Source: an uncultured bacterium
Lineage (GTDB): Bacteria; Actinomycetota; Coriobacteriia; Coriobacteriales; Coriobacteriaceae
Direction: 5' to 3'
Length of the DNA stretch: 5,727 nt
NCBI GenBank assembly: GCA_905215945.1
Contig: CAJMRZ010000109.1
Location: 1-5,727 of the forward strand
Part shown: positions 1 to 4,338 of the stretch, piece by piece
Position numbering within the stretch: the stretch's first letter is position 1
Layout: every line of letters starts with the position of its first letter
Notes under the pieces: model-generated
What the model saw: the letters and a program-made list of their open reading frames with translations, nothing else
Told to the model about the DNA's origin: nothing
Database searches by the model: none
Program-made: the position numbers and the translations under genes

Positions 1-2
1 GA

Positions 3-260
3 CGGCTGTTGACGGGCATCAACGAGAAGGACGAGCGTCGTGAGCTGCTTGACGCGGTGGCGGATGCAGGAAGGCTGGCGAGGGGCCTGGACCAGCTGCT
101 CGAGTCCCTGGCGCACGCCGACCAGCTGGACCTGCTCGACGTCGAGGGGGTCCTGGCCCTGAGGTCGATAAGCGAGAGGTGCGCCGAGCGCATCGGCGAC
201 GCCGCGCGAATCCTGGAGGCGCAAAACGAGATCCTCTATGTCGAGGAACGGACCGTTTAG
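3..260 (+). CDS. Small helical hypothetical protein, 5' end cut by window edge
   Basis: The frame is open from the left edge to a TAG at 258-260, so the gene is probably truncated here; the first possible start inside the window is a TTG at 9-11, but no ribosome site can be seen in the eight bases before it. The visible part (83 residues from that TTG) is rich in Leu, Ala, Glu, Asp and Arg, with heptad-like spacing (for example LLDAVADAGRLARGLDQLLE), which predicts a mostly helical, soluble, perhaps coiled-coil protein. There is no signal peptide, membrane segment or known catalytic motif. Codon use is strongly GC3-biased, as in the parAB and mob genes, which supports real coding. I do not recognise the family; it may be the last gene of an operon that starts to the left. 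A weak hairpin (CTTCC, six-base loop, GGAAG, 261-276) follows the stop directly. Confidence 0.6.
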   Translation, partial: RLLTGINEKDERRELLDAVADAGRLARGLDQLLESLAHADQLDLLDVEGVLALRSISERCAERIGDAARILEAQNEILYVEERTV

Positions 261-276
261 CTTCCTTTCGCGGAAG
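261..276 (+). terminator. Weak hairpin directly after the first gene
   Basis: CTTCC (261-265) and GGAAG (272-276) can pair around a six-base loop, starting at the base after the TAG stop. No T-run follows, so a Rho-independent terminator is only a weak reading; it could equally be an RNA-stabilising 3' hairpin. Confidence 0.2.
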
Positions 277-343
277 ATTAACTATTTGCTTTGCGGGCAA
301 CACCCTAAAGAATCGCAGTTCCTGGTCGGCGCTTAGATGAGCG

Positions 344-490
344 TTAGCCGCGACCCATTCCAAAGATACTTGCATTGTCGGCGTTGTCGTTAGTTTCGAC
401 CTCAGTCGCCATCGCCGGGAACGATTCTTCCTGAGACGCGTCGTCCACTCGCGAGTCAATAGGCTCGCCGAGCGCCAGGAAGAATTTCAT
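344..490 (-). pseudogene. Minus-strand gene fragment or small acidic protein
   Basis: On the minus strand a frame with codon-like base periodicity ends at a TAA (344-346). From the only in-frame ATG (488-490) it gives 48 residues beginning MKFFLALGEPIDSRVDD and ending IFGMGRG, acidic overall. The sensible-looking reading continues upstream to about 560 (TQVTEPFNGELSESLQQGLE), then turns into implausible sequence before an in-frame stop at 632-634, with no ATG, GTG or TTG at a good place. This looks like the C-terminal remnant of a longer gene whose 5' part was lost; the alternative is a genuine short protein starting at 490, though its ribosome site is poor (AGGGG about 12 bases upstream). 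No family is recognised. Confidence 0.3.
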
Positions 491-582
491 CACGAGCTCG
501 AGCCCCTGCTGCAGGGATTCGCTCAGCTCGCCATTAAAAGGCTCGGTGACTTGCGTGTCCCGCGTACTGGATGAAGGGAAGC

Positions 583-622
583 AAGCCCATCTACCGCGTC
601 GGATTAGCGGGGCGGTGGGCTT
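583..622. repeat. Imperfect inverted repeat
   Basis: AAGCCCA at 583-589 pairs perfectly with TGGGCTT at 616-622, and the inner ACCGC (593-597) can pair with GCGGT (612-616 region) across a small bulge. It lies at the point where the minus-strand fragment stops making sense as protein. Neither side has a T-run, so a terminator is not supported. Confidence 0.35.
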
Positions 623-623
623 G

Positions 624-638
624 AGAGCGAATCATGGG
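624..638 (+). repeat. 15-bp inverted repeat, left copy
   Basis: AGAGCGAATCATGGG here is the exact reverse complement of CCCATGATTCGCTCT at 1670-1684. The two copies face each other and bracket about 1 kb that holds the YraN-like gene, its structured leader and its terminator. The right copy lies in the coding remnant at 1657-1803. Confidence 0.6.
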
Positions 639-792
639 AAACGACCTTTTGTACGGAAGAGCCACAGCTGGATCTTGGCCATTGGCTTCCGTAGGACCAG
701 CCCAGTCGATATGGCTCCCGCAATGAAGGCGAGTGGTGCCAAACGCCCCTAGCGCTCATGTGCAAGTCGATGAAGAAGCGGGGAACGTCTCT

Positions 793-839
793 GGTTGTGT
801 TGCCGAGTCGGCATACTGCCGCAAGCTCTCAACGCAACC
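793..839. repeat. 10-bp stem with an inner 6-1-6 palindrome
   Basis: GGTTGTGTTG (793-802) is inverted at 830-839 as CAACGCAACC, nine of ten positions matching, with the tenth a G-U pair in RNA. Directly beside the left arm is the palindrome TGCCGA-g-TCGGCA (801-813). It is either a recombination or protein-binding site or a structured RNA element; nothing in the sequence decides between these. Confidence 0.45.
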
Positions 840-1055
840 TTGCCAGCCCTCGAATTGACGCCACCTGTGGCGATGGCCGATGAAACCAAATTTTCGTCAT
901 GCAGGCAATCGCTCTGGTTGCCTCGTCCGGTCCAACCACCTTCGGCTCGAATTCGTGCTCAAAGCAGGTAGGCCAACCCGCCATTCCTGAATTCATTGCG
1001 CAGAACCCCCTATGCCGGGACGCCCTCCTTCGTCTTCCTTGGCTCCGCCACACTC

Positions 1056-1161
1056 GCTCAGAACCAGGCTCTTCAGGCAAGGCGCGAAAAACTTTTGCTG
1101 CGCAAAACTCGGGCCCTGCCGGGTTTTCGCTTGATTCCTTGCCCTTGGCCAGAACCTGAGC
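1056..1161. repeat. Nested inverted-repeat structure upstream of the YraN-like gene
   Basis: Four levels of symmetry are nested: GCTCAG (1056-1061) with CTGAGC (1156-1161); GGCAAGG (1076-1082) with CCTTGCC (1137-1143); GCGAAAA (1084-1090) with TTTTCGC (1124-1130); and, inside, TTTTGC (1093-1098) with GCAAAA (1102-1107) around a three-base loop. As RNA or single-stranded DNA this makes one long branched hairpin. It lies about 60 bases ahead of the YraN-like start codon. Candidate explanations are a palindromic intergenic repeat or small non-autonomous element (MITE/REP type), or a structured 5' leader. No target-site duplication is obvious. Confidence 0.5.
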
Positions 1162-1192
1162 GGCTTCCGGATCACAAGGCAGGCCAAAGGGG
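1142..1192. repeat. Stem flanking the leader before the YraN-like gene
   Basis: TTGGCC (1145-1150) pairs with GGCCAA (1182-1187), extended by CCC (1142-1144) with GGG (1189-1191 or 1190-1192) across one bulged A. It ends about 17 bases before the GGAGG ribosome site at 1209-1213 and could belong to a folded leader that affects translation of that gene. Confidence 0.35.
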
Positions 1193-1218
1193 CCGGCCAC
1201 GAACATACGGAGGTCATC

Positions 1219-1584
1219 ATGAGCAATTTCGAACTTCAGGAGAAGGCAGTCAAGGCAGCCACCCGCTTCATCGAGCGCAAGGGCTTCGAGCTTCTCGATA
1301 CTGGTTGGACTTCCCCCGAGGGAACCCAGATTGATTTGATCGCCAGCGACGACGACACCCTGGTCTTCATCGACGTCACCGCAACCGAGTACGGCGAGGG
1401 CGGCTTCGAGGGCGGCAAGGTCAAGCGCAGCGACCTTGAGATCGCGGCAGCGGCCTGGCTCGCGGGCAACTCGCCCGACGGCGAAATCCAGGTCCGCTTC
1501 GACATCATCGACATGCTGGTCGTGAGCACCGACAGGGCGCTCCTGAGGCACCACATCAACGCCTTCAGCTGCGGGGTCGAGTAA
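1219..1584 (+). CDS. YraN/UPF0102-like protein (PD-(D/E)XK nuclease fold) with altered active site
   Basis: The 121-residue product matches the length and layout of the YraN/UPF0102 family, small proteins with a Holliday-junction-resolvase-like restriction-endonuclease fold. It has an N-terminal helix (AVKAATRFIERKGFELLD, about 10-27), the strand with the motif Asp (QIDLIASDDDTLVFID, 37-52), a helix with AAAAWLA (76-82) and the late strand VRFDIIDMLVV. In typical members the core reads roughly GEIDLI...FVEVK. Here Glu-Ile-Asp becomes Gln-Ile-Asp (Asp39 kept) and E-x-K becomes Asp52-Val-Thr54, so the catalytic Lys is missing. Binding without cleavage, or a relocated Lys (Lys67 or Lys69), is possible. 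The start is well supported by GGAGG at 1209-1213, five bases before the ATG. The gene stands alone, has a structured leader and is closed by a strong terminator. Its role on the element is unknown; nucleic-acid processing is an inference from fold. Confidence 0.8.
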   Translation: MSNFELQEKAVKAATRFIERKGFELLDTGWTSPEGTQIDLIASDDDTLVFIDVTATEYGEGGFEGGKVKRSDLEIAAAAWLAGNSPDGEIQVRFDIIDMLVVSTDRALLRHHINAFSCGVE

Positions 1585-1594
1585 CCGACCTCCA

Positions 1595-1620
1595 TCCCGG
1601 CCCCCGCTGGAGGGCCGGGA
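1595..1620 (+). repeat. First of two overlapping hairpins after the YraN-like gene
   Basis: TCCCGGCCC (1595-1603) pairs perfectly with GGGCCGGGA (1612-1620) around an eight-base loop. Its right arm shares two bases with the left arm of the terminator stem that follows, so the full stems compete by two base pairs. Confidence 0.6.
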
Positions 1621-1650
1621 GCCCCTCGGGGTCATCCCGAGGGGCTCTTT
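1619..1650 (+). terminator. Rho-independent terminator of the YraN-like gene
   Basis: GAGCCCCTCGGG (1619-1630) and CCCGAGGGGCTC (1636-1647) form a perfect 12-bp stem with a five-base loop, followed at once by TTT. It lies 35 bases after the stop of the YraN-like gene. Read on the minus strand the hairpin has no useful T-run, so it mainly serves the plus strand, although it could also block transcription coming from the minus-strand remnant at 1657-1803. Confidence 0.85.
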
Positions 1651-1656
1651 CCGTGC

Positions 1657-1803
1657 TTATCGGCCGCTCCCCATGATTCGCTCTGCGGCCGCAAGGACGC
1701 GGTCGACCTGGTCCTCAAAGTTCTTCTTGGCAGATGCGCTCATGGAGGCGTCGTCCAAATCGTTGTCCAAGAGCTCGGAGAGTAACGCGCTCCGGACGCA
1801 GTC
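1657..1803 (-). pseudogene. Minus-strand coding remnant, C-terminal end only
   Basis: A minus-strand frame with a clear GC3 coding signal runs from just inside a TAA (1804-1806) to a TAA at 1657-1659. It reads in part LLSELLDNDLDDASMSASA and then KKNFEDQVDRVLAAAERIMG, a charged helical C-terminus. There is no good start: the first ATG (1741-1743) would leave only 28 residues, TTG codons occur at 1768-1770 and 1756-1758, and no ribosome site is evident. The frame is cut off where the parA promoter region begins. It is most likely the tail of a gene truncated by recombination; a very short genuine protein is the alternative. No family is recognised. It converges on the terminator at 1619-1650. 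Confidence 0.4.
1670..1684 (+). repeat. 15-bp inverted repeat, right copy
   Basis: CCCATGATTCGCTCT is the exact reverse complement of 624-638. On the minus strand it encodes the AERIMG end of the remnant at 1657-1803, so this copy is probably the original coding one and the left copy a transposed or inverted piece. Confidence 0.6.
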
Positions 1804-1858
1804 TTACACCTGTAAACCTCATCCGCGACCGACGAATCTCAATCGTCGACTAAAACAA

Positions 1859-1888
1859 CTGATACAAAAACGTATCAGCTTGTGATAC
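1859..1888. promoter_or_regulatory. Operator-like palindrome upstream of parA
   Basis: CTGATAC (1859-1865) and GTATCAG (1872-1878) form a perfect 7-bp inverted repeat around an AT-rich six-base spacer, and a third TGATAC half-site follows at 1883-1888. The site lies about 110 bases before the parA start in a locally AT-rich patch. ParA-type operons are commonly autoregulated through sites in this position, so a repressor operator is the favoured reading; a ParB-binding centromere is the alternative. A convincing -35/-10 pair is not visible: TAATAC at 1895-1900 is a weak -10 candidate. Confidence 0.5.
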
Positions 1889-1901
1889 CATCGGTAATAC
1901 A

Positions 1902-1974
1902 GGATGGAAACTGCGTTTAGGGAACCATCCAACCAACCGAATACGAGGTCCCTTGCTTCCACAACCTCGGGACC
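1902..1974 (+). promoter_or_regulatory. Hairpin-rich leader of parA
   Basis: Between the operator-like site and parA, GGATGG (1902-1907) pairs with CCATCC (1925-1930), enclosing AAAC-tgc-GTTT (1908-1918). Further on, CGAGGT (1944-1949) pairs with ACCTCG (1964-1969), while the overlapping GGTCCC (1947-1952) can instead pair with GGGACC (1969-1974). The last two stems exclude each other. This is just upstream of the AAGGAG at 1985-1990, so it could tune translation of parA. No ligand or peptide-based mechanism is evident. Confidence 0.3.
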
Positions 1975-1997
1975 GCAAGACGCGAAGGAGCTTTCCC

Positions 1998-2765
1998 ATG
2001 CGAACCCTTGCAGTGAGCAACTACAAGGGCGGGGTGGGCAAGACAACCACGGCCGTGAACCTAGCCGCCATATACGCGGCGCGCGGCCTGAGGGTCCTGC
2101 TCATCGACCTGGATCCCCAGGCATCCGCCACCGACTACTTCGGCCTGTACGACCGGGCCGCCAAGGACGGGAAGACGTCCATCCAGCTTCTCTACGAGAA
2201 CGCCGCCGTTGCGGACGTCGCTTATGAGACCGGCATCGAGAACCTGTCCGTTATCCCGTCCATTATCGACCTGACCGACCAGAACGAGCTGATGCTGCGT
2301 GAGCAGAGGCTCCGCTTCGCCTTGGACGATTGTGCGGGGGATTACGACGCCGTAATCATCGACTGCAGCCCCACCATGAAGAGGCTTGCGTTCAACGCCT
2401 ATCTAGCCGCAGCGGAGTCCGGCATGGTCGTCATCCCTGTGAAGCTCGACTCGACCGTCATGCGGGGAACCGCGCTCACCGTGAACGCCATCCAGGCGAT
2501 TGCCGACGCGCTGCGCGTGCCCGTCCCCGAGTTCAGGATCCTGAGGACATGCGTGCCCGGGCGCATGACGAACGCCGAGAGGACAGGCGAGGCGGTGCTG
2601 GACCGATTCTTCTCAGGTCAACAGCTCTCCAACGTCATCCATGCGTCCTCGAAGGTCTGCGAAGGAAGCTGGCAATGGAAGCCCGTCTCGGTGTTCGAGC
2701 CCGGCAGCAGACCCGCCAGGGACTACGAACACCTTGCCGACGAGCTTTGGGAGGCGATGGCATGA
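1998..2765 (+). CDS. parA: ParA-family partition ATPase
   Basis: This is a 255-residue ParA/Soj-type ATPase, which binds DNA non-specifically as an ATP dimer and moves ParB-bound plasmid copies apart over the nucleoid. The deviant Walker A motif KGGVGKTT is at residues 10-17 with the signature Lys (Lys10). The DLDPQ motif is at 37-41, and the Walker B strand DAVIIDCSPT is at about 117-126. The length and the very short N-terminus fit the small ParA class without an N-terminal helix-turn-helix, so autorepression would fall to ParB or another factor. The frame is open further upstream (from 1953), but the ATG at 1998 is chosen because AAGGAG (1985-1990) sits seven bases ahead of it and MRTLAVSNYKGGVGKTT is the normal start of the fold. 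The stop overlaps the parB start (ATGA). Confidence 0.95.
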   Translation: MRTLAVSNYKGGVGKTTTAVNLAAIYAARGLRVLLIDLDPQASATDYFGLYDRAAKDGKTSIQLLYENAAVADVAYETGIENLSVIPSIIDLTDQNELMLREQRLRFALDDCAGDYDAVIIDCSPTMKRLAFNAYLAAAESGMVVIPVKLDSTVMRGTALTVNAIQAIADALRVPVPEFRILRTCVPGRMTNAERTGEAVLDRFFSGQQLSNVIHASSKVCEGSWQWKPVSVFEPGSRPARDYEHLADELWEAMA

Positions 2766-3721
2766 GCGCGACGGACGTGGCCGAAGGCTTCAGCATCAGC
2801 GGCCTGCTTGACGCAGGCTCCCAGACGGCAAGCAGGTTTCCGGTAAGGGAGATACCCCTTTCGGATATTCAAGAGCACCCCGGCAACGTTGCGTACTCCA
2901 TGGACGAGGAGGGGATCGCAAGACTCGCTGAGTCCATCCAGCGCGACGGCTTGACGGACCTCCCGCTAGTCAGGAGGCTGCAGGGCGGGGGGTTCCAGAT
3001 GATCTCCGGGCATCGCAGGATGGCGGCATTCAGGCTGCTCTCCCAGCAGGGTCCCTCCTATTCGAAGATCCCCTGCAGAATCGCTTCCGACGTTTCCGAC
3101 GAGCAGGCCTTGGTGCTGCTTCACACCGCGAACTTCTTCACGCGCCCCCTGACCGTCACCGAGCGCGCCGCCGCCACCAAAGCCCTCGGCATCCAAGTCG
3201 AGCAGATGCGCGCAGCGGATCCGTCCCTTGCCGGCATGCGCACGGAGGACGTCAAGGCGCGCATCGTCGAGGAGATGACGGGGCGCAAGGTGAGCGGCAA
3301 GACGATCAAGCGCGAGGAGGCGCTCGCGGACAAGGTCGCGGGCCTCATTCCAGAATGGCGCGATGCGGCGGACTCCGGCGGGCTCTCGGCCAAGGCCGTC
3401 GACGCCTTGGCCGGGTCCGACGAGGCGACGCAGAGATCAGCGTTCGAGAAGTGGTCGGAGTCTCCGAAATCGAAGGCGGCGACTACCGAGCTGGTCGCCT
3501 CGATGACGGCCTCGAAACCCGCCGCCGACAAGCGGCTCGCAAGCGCCGAGAAGGCGCTCAGCCGCTTCGTCGCGAGCCTTCCGCGGAACCCCTCTGCGGC
3601 GGATTCCAAGGCCATATCCCGCATCGCAGAGCTGGCCCGCCAGGCCGGCGATGTGGTGCGAGGGTTCGCCGAAGCCCACGGGGCTCGGCAGAACCCGTCA
3701 GATTCGAATCGTAGCGAGTAA
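2762..3721 (+). CDS. parB: ParB-family centromere-binding protein
   Basis: This 319-residue protein should bind parS sites, spread along DNA as a CTP-dependent clamp and stimulate ParA. The N-terminal ParB/Srx domain starts near residue 28 (VREIPLSDIQEHPGN). It carries ISGHRRMAAF at 81-90, the CTP-binding GxRR-type motif, and a diverged AN...TR stretch at 123-128 where chromosomal ParB proteins have ENxxR. A helix-turn-helix probably lies around 160-185 (DVKARIVEEMTGRKVSGKTI), and the C-terminal third is Ala/Ser/Lys-rich and helical, fit for dimerisation. The frame is open far upstream inside parA, but the ATG at 2762 gives the usual start and overlaps the parA stop by four bases, showing translational coupling. 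The chromosomal parS consensus is absent from the window; the inverted repeats at 3723-3746 and 1859-1888 are candidate sites. Confidence 0.93.
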   Translation: MSATDVAEGFSISGLLDAGSQTASRFPVREIPLSDIQEHPGNVAYSMDEEGIARLAESIQRDGLTDLPLVRRLQGGGFQMISGHRRMAAFRLLSQQGPSYSKIPCRIASDVSDEQALVLLHTANFFTRPLTVTERAAATKALGIQVEQMRAADPSLAGMRTEDVKARIVEEMTGRKVSGKTIKREEALADKVAGLIPEWRDAADSGGLSAKAVDALAGSDEATQRSAFEKWSESPKSKAATTELVASMTASKPAADKRLASAEKALSRFVASLPRNPSAADSKAISRIAELARQAGDVVRGFAEAHGARQNPSDSNRSE

Positions 3722-3722
3722 C

Positions 3723-3746
3723 TCATTGCGTATTACAACGCAATGA
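3723..3746. repeat. 9-6-9 perfect inverted repeat just after parB (candidate parS or oriT arm)
   Basis: TCATTGCGT (3723-3731) and ACGCAATGA (3738-3746) are perfect arms around the spacer ATTACA. The repeat begins two bases after the parB stop, with no T-run, so it is not an obvious terminator. Its AT-rich symmetry stands out against the very GC-rich repeats that follow. Position suggests a ParB-binding centromere site or the inverted repeat beside a relaxase nick site. Confidence 0.55.
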
Positions 3747-3865
3747 ACTCGTTCCGGAGGCGGGGCAGGGCGCTTCCGCCCCGGATGGGGGCGCCATCCG
3801 GGAAACCCTCCCCGACCTCCGGTAACCGGAAGCGGCAAGACGCCTTCCATCGTCGCCGCTTCCTT

Positions 3866-3883
3866 CACGGGGGATCCCCCGTG
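3866..3883. repeat. 18-bp perfect palindrome
   Basis: CACGGGGGATCCCCCGTG reads the same on both strands with no central spacer. It lies 20 bases before the AAGGAG ribosome site of the mobC-like gene. As DNA it is a good candidate binding site for a dimeric regulator such as the ribbon-helix-helix protein encoded next; as RNA a zero-loop hairpin is less favourable. Confidence 0.5.
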
Positions 3884-3910
3884 GCCCCTACAAGACGCAA
3901 GGAGAAAACG

Positions 3911-4336
3911 ATGGGTGTGTACACGTGCACCGTGAGCTGCCGCATGACGGAGGAGGACAGGCAGCTCTTGGACCAAAGGGCGGAGAGTCTGGAGCTTGCG
4001 AACTCCGAGGCCATCCGCGCCCTCCTCAGGCTGCCCATAGCCGACCCCGACGACCTCGTCGCCATAGACGCGGGAAGCCGCGTCGTCGTCATCGACGCGA
4101 AGACCATGGGCCGCATCAACCGCGAGCTCATCCGCTGGGGACGCCACTACAACCAGGCGGTCAGGGCCCTGAACACCATAGCGATGTTCGCGAGGAACAA
4201 GGGCGGCATCGACCCGCAGGTCGCGAAGGAGCAGCTAACCAAGGCGGCAAGCGAGCTGGAGCTCGTCCAGGGCTCCGTCGAGGAGATCAAGGACATGGTT
4301 CAGGCGGTCCATGAGTCCGAGAGGTTTTGGCGGTAG
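3911..4336 (+). CDS. mobC: MobC-like relaxosome accessory protein
   Basis: This 141-residue protein resembles MobC-type mobilization proteins, which bind oriT beside the relaxase, help melt the nick region and often repress their own operon. The N-terminal 40 residues (VSCRMTEEDRQLLDQRAES, then SEAIRALLRLP) look like a ribbon-helix-helix DNA-binding domain. The MobC hallmark is at 68-92, with Leu73, Gly77, Tyr80-Asn81-Gln82 and Asn88 (RINRELIRWGRHYNQAVRAL), the usual pattern of a hydrophobic helix with NQ...LN. The C-terminus is a charged helix, probably coiled-coil. The ATG at 3911 is chosen because AAGGAG (3899-3904) precedes it by six bases; the frame is open upstream to 3743, but that part is the inverted-repeat region. 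It ends two bases before the relaxase ATG, so the two are co-translated. Confidence 0.85.
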   Translation: MGVYTCTVSCRMTEEDRQLLDQRAESLELANSEAIRALLRLPIADPDDLVAIDAGSRVVVIDAKTMGRINRELIRWGRHYNQAVRALNTIAMFARNKGGIDPQVAKEQLTKAASELELVQGSVEEIKDMVQAVHESERFWR

Positions 4337-4338
4337 CG

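Larger units (their letters stand above)
261..1218. other. Long stretch without an intact gene; structured DNA and gene debris
   Basis: About 960 bases separate the first gene from the YraN-like gene and contain no convincing complete gene. Open frames exist on both strands, but those at 546-752 (+), 899-1159 (+), 996-1334 (+) and the minus frame running 829-1635 have odd basic, Ser/Pro/Arg-rich products, lack good ribosome sites, or are shadows of the gene at 1219. What the region does hold: a probable minus-strand gene fragment (344-490), an imperfect hairpin (583-622), one copy of a 15-bp inverted repeat (624-638), a stem with an inner palindrome (793-839), and a nested multi-stem structure (1056-1161) plus a further stem at 1142-1192. 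The third codon position is less GC-rich here than in the flanking genes, consistent with eroded or recently joined DNA. Confidence 0.5.
3723..3883. other. Candidate oriT / partition-site region: dense cluster of inverted repeats
   Basis: The 189 bases between parB and the mobC-like gene hold at least six strong inverted repeats: 3723-3746 (9-bp arms), 3753-3763 with 3776-3785 (10 bp, one bulge), 3780-3788 with 3794-3802 (9 bp, five-base loop), 3818-3830 (TCCGGT-a-ACCGGA), 3828-3836 with 3855-3863 (9 bp), and an 18-bp perfect palindrome at 3866-3883. Non-coding DNA directly upstream of mobC-relaxase pairs is where oriT usually lies in MOBP systems, which makes this the best oriT candidate in the window. 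No nick-site consensus was identified. Because it also follows parB directly, some repeats may instead be partition sites. Confidence 0.5.

Noticed and set aside
19..459. Minus-strand open frame opposite the first gene
   Set aside because: The product is Arg/Pro/Gly-rich, typical of an antisense shadow of GC-rich coding DNA.
546..752. Plus-strand open frame with a GTG start, 68 codons
   Set aside because: There is no convincing ribosome site, the product is basic and unstructured, and it overlaps a hairpin and the 15-bp repeat. Codon periodicity is weaker than in the flanking genes.
829..1635. Long minus-strand open frame (268 codons)
   Set aside because: It is mostly the antisense of the YraN-like gene, which has a good ribosome site, fitting family features and its own terminator. 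The antisense product has repetitive Asp/Val/Ala composition and no recognisable domain.
3701..3710. GATTCGAATC palindrome at the end of parB
   Set aside because: It is a 10-bp palindrome within codons; too short to separate from chance without conservation data.
3121..3726. Minus-strand open frame opposite parB
   Set aside because: It is a Ser/Ala-rich shadow of parB; the plus-strand gene has clear ParB motifs and coupling to parA.
3751..3883. Reading the GC-rich hairpins after parB as transcription terminators
   Set aside because: None is followed by a T-run, and the mob genes downstream lack another clear promoter, so termination here is not supported.
3743..3910. Upstream extension of the mobC-like frame
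   Set aside because: The open frame continues upstream but consists of the inverted-repeat cluster; the ATG at 3911 has a good ribosome site and starts the normal protein.
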